From: Phycisphaerales bacterium
GTDB lineage: Bacteria; Planctomycetota; Phycisphaerae; Phycisphaerales; UBA1924
Assembly: GCA_029260515.1 (NCBI GenBank)
Contig: JAJDDC010000052.1
Span: forward strand, 1-41,697
Reading direction: 5' to 3'
DNA: 41,697 nt
In this document: piece after piece, positions 25,548-31,390 of the stretch
How the letters are laid out: each line of letters starts with the position of its first letter
Numbering within the stretch: the first letter of the stretch is position 1
Position numbers and translations under genes: made by a program
The notes under the pieces: model-generated
Databases searched by the model: none
Seen by the model: only the letters and a program-made list of their open reading frames with translations
What the model was told of the DNA's origin: nothing

Positions 25548-25697
25548 ATGAAAATAAACCGAATTAAATATAACAAAAATACATCTATTGACGCTATCAA
25601 TGCTATTGATGCCGTTGATAAAATACTTTCTAAACTAAATGTAGATTGTCCTGAAAATGCTTTGGATGTATTTAAGTTTAAGACATGGAAATTTTAG
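25548..25697 (+). CDS. Small unknown protein
   Basis: 49 aa with an amphipathic stretch (TSIDAINAIDAVDKILSKL) and one cysteine. It fills the space before the next gene and has a weak start context (GCGCGCATG). No family recognised. Confidence 0.4.
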   Translation: MKINRIKYNKNTSIDAINAIDAVDKILSKLNVDCPENALDVFKFKTWKF

Positions 25698-25716
25698 TAG
25701 TTAAACAATTGAACGG

Positions 25717-26094
25717 ATGAACACAATAACAACCAATAACATGCTAATAATAGGTGCCCAATTAGAAAGCTACAGGAGCTTAAAAGATCGTACCTTAAAG
25801 TTAACATTTGAGACAGGCGAACCTACTCCAGATCAGTTAGTTAAAATATCAAAGCTAAGTCAGGAATATGGATTTTTGGCCTTTAAGCATGATGTATTTA
25901 AAAACGATCAATTAGACGCATTAGAATCTTTACAGTCAGGATATGAGGACAAAGGCAAAAGCAAAAGCCAAAGATTGAGAGCGGTTTTATATGTCAATTG
26001 GAAACAAGAAAGTAAAGGATATGACATCTTTGATGATTATTACAACCATACTATGGAGAAAATAATTACTCATTACAAAGGGAAACTTGATTAA
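25717..26094 (+). CDS. Conserved-looking phage protein of the recombination region
   Basis: 125 aa. The C-terminal pattern SQRLRAVLYVNWKQ...FDDYYNHTMEKIITHYKGKL resembles a family of phage proteins often found near recombination and SSB genes whose function is not established. The N-terminal TFETGEPTPDQLVKIS also fits. It sits between recE-like and ssb. Confidence 0.6.
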   Translation: MNTITTNNMLIIGAQLESYRSLKDRTLKLTFETGEPTPDQLVKISKLSQEYGFLAFKHDVFKNDQLDALESLQSGYEDKGKSKSQRLRAVLYVNWKQESKGYDIFDDYYNHTMEKIITHYKGKLD

Positions 26095-26117
26095 TATCAT
26101 TTATATAAACCAAAACA

Positions 26118-26363
26118 ATGAGTAGTTATAGGCGAAAAGTCAAACATATAGGAACAACAAAATATAAATATATATATAAAGTCAAATATATTACTGGATT
26201 ATGGAAAGATCAACATGGCTTCTACATAAACCACCCTAAGCTTACTAAGTATTATACAAAAAAAACAGATAAAGAGTGCGCTATAATATTGGATATTTTT
26301 TTAATGAAAAGAGGATTTGATCCTATCAATATATATAAAAAAAAACACGTAAAAAGCAATTAA
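26118..26363 (+). CDS. Small basic unknown protein
   Basis: 81 aa, Lys/Tyr-rich and strongly basic, with an N-terminal beta-like part (KYKYIYKVKYITGLWKD) that might bind nucleic acid. The leader (ATCATTTATATAAACCAAAACAATG) is nearly repeated before the next gene. No family recognised. Confidence 0.5.
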   Translation: MSSYRRKVKHIGTTKYKYIYKVKYITGLWKDQHGFYINHPKLTKYYTKKTDKECAIILDIFLMKRGFDPINIYKKKHVKSN

Positions 26364-26384
26364 CATCATTTATAAACTAAAACA

Positions 26385-26687
26385 ATGAAAAGACCAAATA
26401 AAGATATTTACAGCCCACTATCCGGGGAATCTCAAAACTTCCAGTTTAAGAACTATATTCTTTACATACATGAACTTGAAAAATACATTGACTATTTAGA
26501 AAGCAACAGACTACCCTTAGAATTAACAGCCGAAAACGGGGCAAAGGCTTTACTTACGGGTGAGTTTCACGAGATCATGGAAGATGAAGACAGTCCCGGG
26601 AACCCTTACATAGTTCCTGTAAGATGGATAACCATAAAGAATATTTACAAAAAAATTGTATTACATTATACAAATAAAACAGATTAA
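26385..26687 (+). CDS. Small unknown protein
   Basis: 100 aa. Helix-rich centre (FKNYILYIHELEKYIDYLES), acidic loop (MEDEDSPGNPY), and a C terminus with IVPVRWITIKN. It shares its leader sequence with the gene before it. No family recognised. Confidence 0.55.
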   Translation: MKRPNKDIYSPLSGESQNFQFKNYILYIHELEKYIDYLESNRLPLELTAENGAKALLTGEFHEIMEDEDSPGNPYIVPVRWITIKNIYKKIVLHYTNKTD

Positions 26688-26689
26688 CA

Positions 26690-26851
26690 ATGACAATAAC
26701 GGTAACATATAAAAACTCCAAGATAACGGTTTGTGACGGCAATAGTAAAGAACCGGGATCAATTATATGGAGGGATCAATTAGATCATTGCCATGAAACA
26801 ATATTTGTAATGGCGGAACAGATCATAAAAATGGAACAGGTAAATAAATAA
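26690..26851 (+). CDS. Small unknown protein before ssb
   Basis: 53 aa (MTITVTYKNSKITVCDGNSK...). It starts 2 bp after the preceding stop and ends 3 bp before ssb, so it fits the operon well. No family recognised. Confidence 0.5.
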   Translation: MTITVTYKNSKITVCDGNSKEPGSIIWRDQLDHCHETIFVMAEQIIKMEQVNK

Positions 26852-26854
26852 AGT

Positions 26855-27274
26855 ATGTACAATAAAGTCACATTAATTGGTAACCTGGGCAAAGAACCAG
26901 AAGTAAAACAATTTGATAGTGGAAGTAAGAAATTATCTTTCTCACTTGCTACAAGTGAAAGCTATAAAGACAAGTCAGGTGAATGGCAGAATAAGACCGA
27001 ATGGCATAACATAGTCGTGTGGGGTCCACGTGTAGATTATTTAGAGGGCAGCCTTGCTAAGGGTCACAAGGTATTTGTAGAAGGCAAAATAACAACTAAC
27101 AAATGGACAGACAAAGACGGCAATGATCGCTATACAACTGAAATAGTGGCAAATATTGTTAAGAGTTTGGAGAAAAAAGTAGATCAGACAAACACTTACA
27201 AAAGTGAAGGGTTTCAGGAACCGCAAGTAGTGCCAATAGGCGCAAGATTTGACCAAGATTCTTTACCATTTTAA
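26855..27274 (+). CDS. ssb: Single-stranded DNA-binding protein
   Basis: 139 aa. OB-fold with the standard opening MYNKVTLIGNLGKEPE, the KTEWHNIVVWG segment and GKITTNKWTDKDG. The C terminus ends DSLPF, a variant of the acidic tip (DDDLPF) through which SSB recruits partner proteins. It coats single-stranded DNA during replication and RecE/RecT recombination. Confidence 0.95.
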   Translation: MYNKVTLIGNLGKEPEVKQFDSGSKKLSFSLATSESYKDKSGEWQNKTEWHNIVVWGPRVDYLEGSLAKGHKVFVEGKITTNKWTDKDGNDRYTTEIVANIVKSLEKKVDQTNTYKSEGFQEPQVVPIGARFDQDSLPF

Positions 27275-27283
27275 ATTAACGAT

Positions 27284-27502
27284 ATGAAAAAACTAAACAT
27301 AAGATTAGCCAGCTTGTATTGGCAGGTAACGGATTGCTTTTACACTAACTATGGAATCGCAGACAAGAAACACACAAGTATTGAAATGTGGATAACATTT
27401 TGGGGACTTACTATTTTGGCACACACTACTGGAGATGTCCTTTGGTTTGCATTAAGCATGTTGGCCCTTATTTTTTACACTATTTTAAACTTAAAAAAGT
27501 GA
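27284..27502 (+). CDS. Small two-helix membrane protein
   Basis: 72 aa with a polar, Tyr-rich N-terminal half and two hydrophobic segments (about 35-49 and 51-69). It is followed after 2 bp by another small membrane protein. Function unknown. Confidence 0.55.
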   Translation: MKKLNIRLASLYWQVTDCFYTNYGIADKKHTSIEMWITFWGLTILAHTTGDVLWFALSMLALIFYTILNLKK

Positions 27503-27504
27503 CA

Positions 27505-27762
27505 ATGGCATTATTTATAATAGGATTTATAAAAGGTTTCTTTATCATAATGCTTATTGAGATAACTTCATTAAAGACTAAGTGGATATTTTTTTCATCT
27601 TTATTTTTGGTTATAGCGTATACATATAAATCATCCGGTGTCCAATTAGACACAAGTATATTTAAACTTGATATAGAAGACTTAGGGCTTATTATTGGAA
27701 TCATTTCTTCAATAATTTTTGTAGAAAAATTTAACATTAAAAAACGACTAAATAAAAATTGA
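27505..27762 (+). CDS. Small three-helix membrane protein
   Basis: 85 aa from the ATG at 27505 (MALFIIGFIKGFF...). An in-frame ATG at 27388 lies inside the preceding gene and gives an implausible Cys/His/Tyr-rich extension. Three hydrophobic segments (about 3-20, 28-42, 62-73). It is paired with the membrane protein upstream; perhaps together they modify the host envelope (inference). Confidence 0.55.
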   Translation: MALFIIGFIKGFFIIMLIEITSLKTKWIFFSSLFLVIAYTYKSSGVQLDTSIFKLDIEDLGLIIGIISSIIFVEKFNIKKRLNKN

Positions 27763-27775
27763 CAATGACAGGGTT

Positions 27776-27946
27776 ATGCCAAGGTTAAAAAAAATTGTAA
27801 TGTATAAAATAGTTTATAAAGGTGAAGTGCTTGAAAGATTAGGCACCAAAGAAGTAGCAGAACGTATTGCAGAAATGTATAGGCGTGGAGAAGTTTGGAC
27901 TGTAAAAAAGCCTATTGAAGTTGAACTAATAGAATATACATTGTAG
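27776..27946 (+). CDS. Small unknown charged protein
   Basis: 56 aa from 27776, or 48 aa from the better-placed ATG at 27800 (after AAAAAAATTGTA). The core KIVYKGEVLERLGTKEVAERIAEMY looks like a strand-helix unit. No family recognised. Confidence 0.5.
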   Translation: MPRLKKIVMYKIVYKGEVLERLGTKEVAERIAEMYRRGEVWTVKKPIEVELIEYTL

Positions 27947-27983
27947 GTAACGATATATTTTTGTATATTGTAATTGTAAATTT

Positions 27984-27995
27984 AATGTATACATT
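27984..27995. promoter_or_regulatory. 12-bp perfect palindrome AATGTATACATT
   Basis: It lies in the 239-bp gene-poor gap 27947-28185, downstream of a TATTTTTG box. It could be an operator; AT-rich composition makes chance possible. Confidence 0.3.
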
Positions 27996-28015
27996 ATTAA
28001 CCTAAAACTTAAACA

Positions 28016-28086
28016 ATGAAATAGAAAAATTAAGATTAGCTTATAAGAACTCCAATTCTTCAAGCTGGTTACTAACACTAAAGTAA
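28016..28086 (+). pseudogene. Broken 23-codon ORF with intact start context
   Basis: The typical leader AAAACTTAAACAATG is followed by only AAA and TAG. Adding one A to the AAA run would give MKIEKLRLAYKNSNSSSWLL..., running to a stop at 28084-28086. Either a one-base deletion killed a small gene, or the base run was misread. The same stretch can fold: AGCTT-AT-AAGAA-loop-TTCTT-C-AAGCT at 28038-28066. Confidence 0.4.
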
Positions 28087-28100
28087 TGTAAAAAGAAAAA

Positions 28101-28131
28101 GGCCCGTTGAAATATCCGGGTCTTTTTTTTT
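28101..28131 (+). terminator. Rho-independent terminator before the HTH gene
   Basis: GGCCCG-TTGAAATATC-CGGGTC followed by nine T. It separates the SSB-side transcript from the promoter at 28150. Confidence 0.85.
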
Positions 28132-28149
28132 GGCTTTTCTGAAAATAAA

Positions 28150-28181
28150 TTTGTGAGTCTAAATAATTAATGTTACATTTG
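28150..28181 (+). promoter_or_regulatory. Canonical Bacteroidota promoter
   Basis: TTTG (28150-28153), a 20-bp spacer, and TACATTTG (28174-28181) match TTTG-N19-21-TAnnTTTG at every specified base. Transcription should begin near 28184-28188. It drives the HTH gene and those downstream. Confidence 0.75.
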
Positions 28182-28185
28182 GTCT

Positions 28186-28422
28186 ATGATAAACGACAAC
28201 ATGACAAAGATAGAATTTACGGATAAAGTAAACAAGGTCAGGGAAGACGTTAACTGGACACAAGTAGCCTACGATTTATCGAAATCACATCGTACAATAC
28301 AGCGTTATATTAACGGGCAAAGAGATGATAGGCCGGAAACTATGGAGGCTATAATTAAAGCTGTGAAAGATCAATTATATAGAGATGGTAGGCATAAGAT
28401 ACAACTTGCAAATCTTATCTAA
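28186..28422 (+). CDS. Small helix-turn-helix DNA-binding protein
   Basis: 78 aa from 28186. The promoter predicts a transcript start right at this ATG, so it is either leaderless or starts at the ATG at 28201 (73 aa, MTKIEFTDKV). The HTH lies around residues 24-45 (WTQVAYDLSKSHRTIQRYIN). It has the size of a Cro-like regulator and is the only gene with a consensus promoter directly upstream. Probably controls early transcription. It overlaps the next gene by 1 bp. Confidence 0.7.
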   Translation: MINDNMTKIEFTDKVNKVREDVNWTQVAYDLSKSHRTIQRYINGQRDDRPETMEAIIKAVKDQLYRDGRHKIQLANLI

Positions 28423-28808
28423 TGAAATCCATCAACCAAAAAAAGATTATTGGATTCGTTAAACAAGAGGGCGCCCTCACACCTTCCAAATCATTGGGCG
28501 CCTTTTTTGAATCCCTGGAAGGCCACTATAAAGAAAAGTTTGGAACAGACAAGACTAACATCGTTTTGGTTGATGCAGTGAAAGGGGGCGGAAGTACAGA
28601 GCCGCCCCTTATTCAGAACGACGAATATCTTACATGGCTATACAACGAGTTATGGCATGAACTGGAATACGTTTATGAATGGAAGGACAAGCACGAGTTT
28701 ACTGTTTGGTTCGATAACCAAGGGCGCGAAGAATACGAAGACAGACCCCAATACCAAGAAAGATATATCCGGAACTTAACTGTTCAAAACCACTCAGAGA
28801 CGGCATAA
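28422..28808 (+). CDS. Unknown acidic protein with internal terminator-like hairpin
   Basis: 128 aa; the ATG shares its first base with the preceding stop (TAATG). The second half is rich in Trp/Tyr/Glu (YLTWLYNELWHELEYVYEW). The first 90 bp of the coding sequence contain a strong GC hairpin and T6 run (28469-28508) that would stop RNA polymerase unless ribosomes cover it. No other ATG exists to place the start downstream. No family recognised. Confidence 0.6.
   Translation: MKSINQKKIIGFVKQEGALTPSKSLGAFFESLEGHYKEKFGTDKTNIVLVDAVKGGGSTEPPLIQNDEYLTWLYNELWHELEYVYEWKDKHEFTVWFDNQGREEYEDRPQYQERYIRNLTVQNHSETA
28469..28508 (+). terminator. Terminator/attenuator-like hairpin inside a coding region
   Basis: GGGCGCC at 28469-28475 pairs with GGCGCC at 28497-28502, then TTTTTT. 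The first arm is also part of a 12-bp perfect palindrome (GAGGGCGCCCTC, 28467-28478), giving an alternative fold. It may couple transcription to translation of the ORF. Confidence 0.5.
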
Positions 28809-28868
28809 CGGGCGGTCTATTGATTTAGGCTGCCCCTATGCTAAAATTAAAAACTAAAATAAAGTGGA

Positions 28869-29165
28869 ATGGAAAATTCAAATACTCGAGAACTAATTTT
28901 TTTAACAGTTGGGCCTTATAGTCGAAGAGAAGACTTTTTACAACACATATCAGAGATGATTAATGTGAAGTTAGAAAAGGGTGACACATATAATACCCTT
29001 TTTGAAAAGCTTAAATCTTTATTCACAGATGAAAGCAAAATTAAAGCAGTAGGCGACTGGATAGATTTCAACAAAGAAGGACAAACAGACGAGAGCGTAT
29101 TTAACAAAGTGATTTGTGAACATGGAGAGACGTTTGCAGTTTTTAATTTAAAAAAAGTGAAATGA
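28869..29165 (+). CDS. Small unknown protein
   Basis: 98 aa, mixed alpha/beta, with no cysteine except in ICEHGE. The pattern FLQHISEMINVKLEKGDT...GDWIDFNKEG is not one I recognise. It overlaps the next tiny ORF by ATGA. Confidence 0.55.
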   Translation: MENSNTRELIFLTVGPYSRREDFLQHISEMINVKLEKGDTYNTLFEKLKSLFTDESKIKAVGDWIDFNKEGQTDESVFNKVICEHGETFAVFNLKKVK

Positions 29166-29224
29166 AAATTAAAAAAATACTATCACAGAATCGGCGATAC
29201 AGGTATAAGAAAAAACACCTCTAA
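29162..29224 (+). CDS. 20-codon basic ORF
   Basis: It reads MKIKKILSQNRRYRYKKKHL. The start overlaps the preceding stop (ATGA). Nearly half the residues are basic. The stop lies inside a hairpin repeat (29217-29236). It may be a nucleic-acid-binding peptide or just a coupled remnant. Confidence 0.3.
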   Translation: MKIKKILSQNRRYRYKKKHL

Positions 29225-29236
29225 AAAGTTAGAGGT
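29217..29236 (+). repeat. AAAG-loop hairpin repeat, copy 1
   Basis: ACCTCTAA-AAAG-TTAGAGGT, an 8-bp perfect stem. A second copy at 30508-30527 shares 19 identical bases and keeps the stem through a C-to-T change opposite G (G-U pair). Confidence 0.7.
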
Positions 29237-29267
29237 AAGTGCGTAATCAATGGATTGAATCGTACAG

Positions 29268-29292
29268 GCCCGGTTTTATAATCGGGCTTTTT
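29268..29292 (+). terminator. Terminator-like hairpin before 29307
   Basis: GCCCG-GTTTTATAAT-CGGGC followed by TTTTT; it ends 14 nt before the start codon at 29307, with no visible promoter in between. Confidence 0.7.
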
Positions 29293-29306
29293 AAAAACTA
29301 AAGAAA

Positions 29307-29567
29307 ATGAGAAAACCATTAAACAACATAACCGCAAAGCATCTTCATGACTGGATAGATGACGCCTTAGAAACTTGGGTGCAAAAGGATGACAGCCGAG
29401 AGGCTACTATAAACAAGTCGTATCACAGGCCAAGCGGGTTTACTATCTTGATGAAATATGATATAAATCTAAAGGTATTTACATCTCCAGACGAACTACA
29501 GGAATTTTTAGAAAATGAAGAAAACAAAGAAAAAAGTAACAATAACAATCCCCAGGCTCTTCGATAA
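29307..29567 (+). CDS. Small unknown protein
   Basis: 86 aa. It begins MRKPLNNITAKHLHDWIDDA and ends in a low-complexity Asn/Lys tail, the part overlapped by the next ORF in another frame. The FTILMKYDINLKVFTSPDEL segment looks structured. No family recognised. Confidence 0.55.
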   Translation: MRKPLNNITAKHLHDWIDDALETWVQKDDSREATINKSYHRPSGFTILMKYDINLKVFTSPDELQEFLENEENKEKSNNNNPQALR

Positions 29568-29661
29568 AAGAAAGTCGATGAAAAGGACATTGCGTCTTTT
29601 TTGGGAAACGAAAGGAGTTAGGATAAAAAATACAACCGCTAAAAGTAGTGGTATTTCTTAG
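29515..29661 (+). CDS. Small very basic protein in overlapping frame
   Basis: 48 aa (MKKTKKKVTITIPRLFDKRK...), overlapping the previous gene by 53 bp. The AGAAAATGAAG start context is good. Basic enough to bind nucleic acids. No family recognised. Confidence 0.4.
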   Translation: MKKTKKKVTITIPRLFDKRKSMKRTLRLFWETKGVRIKNTTAKSSGIS

Positions 29662-29677
29662 GTAACTAAACTTTAGT

Positions 29678-29705
29678 CGGGAGTTCTTACAGGCTCCCGG
29701 CTTTT
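29678..29705 (+). terminator. Terminator-like hairpin before 29717
   Basis: CGGGAG-TTCTTACAGG-CTCCCG then GCTTTT; it ends 11 nt before the next start. The TTTTAAAAACTAAAGA that follows is identical to that after the hairpin at 29268-29292. Confidence 0.7.
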
Positions 29706-29716
29706 AAAAACTAAAG

Positions 29717-30094
29717 ATGGAAGAAAACAAATATCCCTTATTTCCAGAACTAACGGACGAAGGGAAAATACAGGCTAAAAATTTAATAGATAAATTTGAG
29801 CATCAATTAAAACTAAATGCGATTAAATTAATGGGCGAAATAACCGATACATTTTACAGCGATGTATTGCATCACATAGAGTCTGATCATTGGCAAAATT
29901 ACAGAAATACCATAATGGAGGGCATGTGTAACTATTCAAATAAAGAACACTCACCGCATGATTTTGATAGAATCAGAAAAGCTATTTACATGTATCACAA
30001 AGAAGAAATTATAAAAGATTTGAATCAAGACTTAGTAAAAGAGATCGAACGTCTTAAAAAATTATTATCAGACTTTTTTAAAACTATAAAATGA
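29717..30094 (+). CDS. Unknown helical protein
   Basis: 125 aa, mainly helical and charged (KNLIDKFEHQLKLNAIKLMG, KEIERLKKLLSDFF), with several His residues. It resembles in composition small phage proteins with long helices; no family recognised. It overlaps a membrane peptide gene by ATGA. Confidence 0.55.
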   Translation: MEENKYPLFPELTDEGKIQAKNLIDKFEHQLKLNAIKLMGEITDTFYSDVLHHIESDHWQNYRNTIMEGMCNYSNKEHSPHDFDRIRKAIYMYHKEEIIKDLNQDLVKEIERLKKLLSDFFKTIK

Positions 30095-30174
30095 TAACCC
30101 CATACATAATAGGATCAATTTTGATAATAGTTTTATACTTAATTTATGAAACCTTAAACGATATGTTCAGATGA
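30091..30174 (+). CDS. Tiny single-pass membrane protein
   Basis: 27 aa with one hydrophobic helix (YIIGSILIIVLYLIY). It overlaps the genes on both sides by ATGA, which strongly suggests real, coupled translation. Confidence 0.55.
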   Translation: MITPYIIGSILIIVLYLIYETLNDMFR

Positions 30175-30506
30175 TAGACTTATTCTCACAACCAAGTGCA
30201 ACTGATTTAGCAAACAAAGGAATGAAGCGAGCCGTTGACAATGCAAATAGAATGCACGATGACTGGGATCATTACGCTTATGAGTTCTTTAAAACCTACA
30301 TATTAGATAAGGACGAAGTAATGACAGAAGATGTAAGGAACGCATCTAAAAATATAGTGCCGCAGCCGCCTAATGCGCGAGCCTGGGGAACAATAGCACA
30401 AAGGGCCGTTAAGGCTGGCTTAATAAAAAGAGTGGGCTATCGCAAGACAAAGAACCCAAATTCACACGGCACCCCTGCGACATTGTGGGGTGTGATAAAG
30501 AAATAA
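30171..30506 (+). CDS. Conserved phage winged-helix-like protein
   Basis: 111 aa. The pattern ATDLANKGMKRAVDNA, VMTEDVRNASKNIVPQPPNA, RAWGTIAQRAVKAGLIKRVG and a final TLWGV resembles a family common near phage replication genes, thought to be a winged-helix DNA-binding fold; the function is not established. Followed by a 412-bp gene-free region with structured-RNA features. Confidence 0.6.
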   Translation: MIDLFSQPSATDLANKGMKRAVDNANRMHDDWDHYAYEFFKTYILDKDEVMTEDVRNASKNIVPQPPNARAWGTIAQRAVKAGLIKRVGYRKTKNPNSHGTPATLWGVIKK

Positions 30507-30507
30507 C

Positions 30508-30527
30508 ACTTCTAAAAAGTTAGAGGT
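30508..30527 (+). repeat. AAAG-loop hairpin repeat, copy 2
   Basis: ACTTCTAA-AAAG-TTAGAGGT, 8 pairs including one G-U. It lies directly after the stop codon of the preceding gene. See 29217-29236. Confidence 0.7.
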
Positions 30528-30604
30528 AAAGATATTGAAGCGAATCTATCTGATCAATAGATTTCTCCGTAACTGGAGCGGATTATGACGCCAGTGGTTC
30601 TTTG

Positions 30605-30642
30605 TACCGTAATTGCTGTAGACGGTAGCTATTAGTGACAGC
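30605..30642 (+). ncRNA. H-type pseudoknot
   Basis: Stem 1 is TACCGT (30605-30610) with ACGGTA (30622-30627). Stem 2 is GCTGT (30615-30619), inside the first loop, with ACAGC (30638-30642). All 11 pairs are Watson-Crick. It ends 2 nt before the tRNA-like element. Confidence 0.5.
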
Positions 30643-30644
30643 GT

Positions 30645-30714
30645 TGAGACTTAGGTAATATAACGGCACCTGTCAAAATTGATCGTTGAATGTGGTTCGA
30701 TGCCACGAGTCTCG
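30645..30714 (+). ncRNA. tRNA-like element (acceptor and T-arm, degenerate middle)
   Basis: TGAGACT pairs with AGTCTCG as a 7-bp acceptor stem (first pair U-G). The T-arm is canonical: TGTGG, loop TTCGATG, CCACG. T652, G654 and A658 match conserved tRNA positions 8, 10 and 14. The D-stem has 3 bp (GGT/ACC, loop containing GG). The anticodon stem has only 4 bp plus a mismatch, and the variable region is 1 nt. CCA is not encoded. It is not a normal tRNA; it may be a decayed tRNA or a tRNA mimic. If read as tRNA, the anticodon would be UGA. Confidence 0.45.
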
Positions 30715-30739
30715 CTTTTAAAATAAACACACCACGAGA

Positions 30740-30899
30740 GGGGTTGGCTGATGAAAGTTAGTAATGTAATAAGGGAGGTCATGGTTATGCTGGGTTCAAT
30801 GCTAAAATAGAACGCTGTTTGACTATTTTAGATCTGGCAGAATAATTACGGACAGTCGAATTATTACAAGAAGGCGGGATTTAGTAGAAGGCCAACCCC
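30740..30899 (+). ncRNA. 160-nt RNA domain closed by a 9-bp stem
   Basis: GGGGTTGGC (30740-30748) pairs perfectly with GCCAACCCC (30891-30899), plus one U-G pair. Inside are CTAAAATAG/CTATTTTAG (30802-30810 with 30823-30831, 9 bp, 12-nt loop) and AATAATT/AATTATT (30841-30847 with 30859-30865). The two inner loops contain complementary CTGT and ACAG, allowing a loop-loop contact. It ends 19 nt before the next start codon. Confidence 0.5.
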
Positions 30900-30918
30900 A
30901 AATTTAAAAAAGTCAAAC

Positions 30919-31131
30919 ATGAAAAGATCGAATGTTAAATGGATAGTGAAAGACATAGGGGAAGAAAATACAAGCTATTTAACAGACATTGGCGGATACC
31001 GCATGACCGAATATGCCAGTCTTGCAAAAATGTTTGATAATCTAAAGTCTGCCGAATTGGTTATAAAAACTATTGTGAAAGACAAGAGGTTTTCTGATTA
31101 CATTCTTGTTCTTGAAGACGTGAGACAATGA
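30919..31131 (+). CDS. Small unknown protein after the RNA region
   Basis: 70 aa (MKRSNVKWIVKDIGEENTSY...), alpha/beta, no cysteine. The start follows AAAAAAGTCAAAC. At its end (31128) begins a 6-codon ORF MKLKPK identical to the start of the nuclease gene at 33069. No family recognised. Confidence 0.5.
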   Translation: MKRSNVKWIVKDIGEENTSYLTDIGGYRMTEYASLAKMFDNLKSAELVIKTIVKDKRFSDYILVLEDVRQ

Positions 31132-31145
31132 AACTTAAACCTAAA
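31123..31145 (+). repeat. 23-bp direct repeat of the nuclease gene start
   Basis: This is identical to 33064-33086 and includes the ATG and five codons (KLKPK). Here the copy runs into TAA after six codons, so it looks like a truncated gene start. Confidence 0.75.
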
Positions 31146-31154
31146 TAAAAAGAG

Positions 31155-31385
31155 ATGATAAAGACAAACATAATAATTGATAATCCAGATGATATGCCAA
31201 TATTTGATGATGCAATATTGGAGCAACTCATGCATTGTGATTATAGCACTTTATACAAAGGCGCAACCGTACAAGTCGCGGCAAGCAATATAATTGATTA
31301 TCAATTTGAGCTTATATATTATTATCCTAATGAGGATACGGGGAAGCCCAATGTGAGATTAGAATTTATTGGAAGTATAGGATAA
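31155..31385 (+). CDS. Small unknown acidic protein
   Basis: 76 aa; the first half is Asp/Ile-rich (IIIDNPDDMPIFDDAILEQL), the second half is beta-like (IIDYQFELIYYYPNED). No family recognised. It lies directly before the repeat-flanked cassette. Confidence 0.5.
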   Translation: MIKTNIIIDNPDDMPIFDDAILEQLMHCDYSTLYKGATVQVAASNIIDYQFELIYYYPNEDTGKPNVRLEFIGSIG

Positions 31386-31390
31386 TTTAT

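Larger units (their letters stand above)
30507..30918 (+). ncRNA. Gene-free 412-bp region, probable structured RNA(s)
   Basis: No ORF of useful length lies here, in a genome otherwise packed with overlapping genes. From 5' to 3' it shows: an AAAG-loop hairpin (30508-30527); hairpin AATCTAT/ATAGATT (30543-30563); CTCC/GGAG (30565-30578); an H-type pseudoknot (30605-30642); a tRNA-like element (30645-30714); and a domain closed by a 9-bp stem (30740-30899) with two inner hairpins. I do not recognise the overall family. No clear promoter or terminator frames it. Which strand is transcribed is inferred from the neighbours. Confidence 0.6.

Noticed and set aside
27388..27504. N-terminal extension of the membrane protein at 27505
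   Set aside because: It lies in another frame of the preceding gene and gives an implausible Cys/His/Tyr-rich sequence before a normal start with good context.
28186..28422. Lysogeny repressor
   Set aside because: The protein is a short HTH only, with no integrase, no divergent repressor gene and no attachment site seen; a Cro-like or early regulator is more likely.
30645..30714. Functional tRNA-Ser (UGA)
   Set aside because: The anticodon stem has a mismatch, the variable region is one nucleotide (tRNA-Ser has a long variable arm) and the position-37 base is a pyrimidine.
30748..30754. CTGATGA as a hammerhead ribozyme core
   Set aside because: No stem II followed by GAAA and no cleavage-site context could be placed around it.
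30507..30918. Group I or II intron, tmRNA, RNase P RNA or retron RNA
   Set aside because: I could not place conserved cores of introns, tmRNA or RNase P. No reverse transcriptase gene occurs in the window, and the region does not split a gene.
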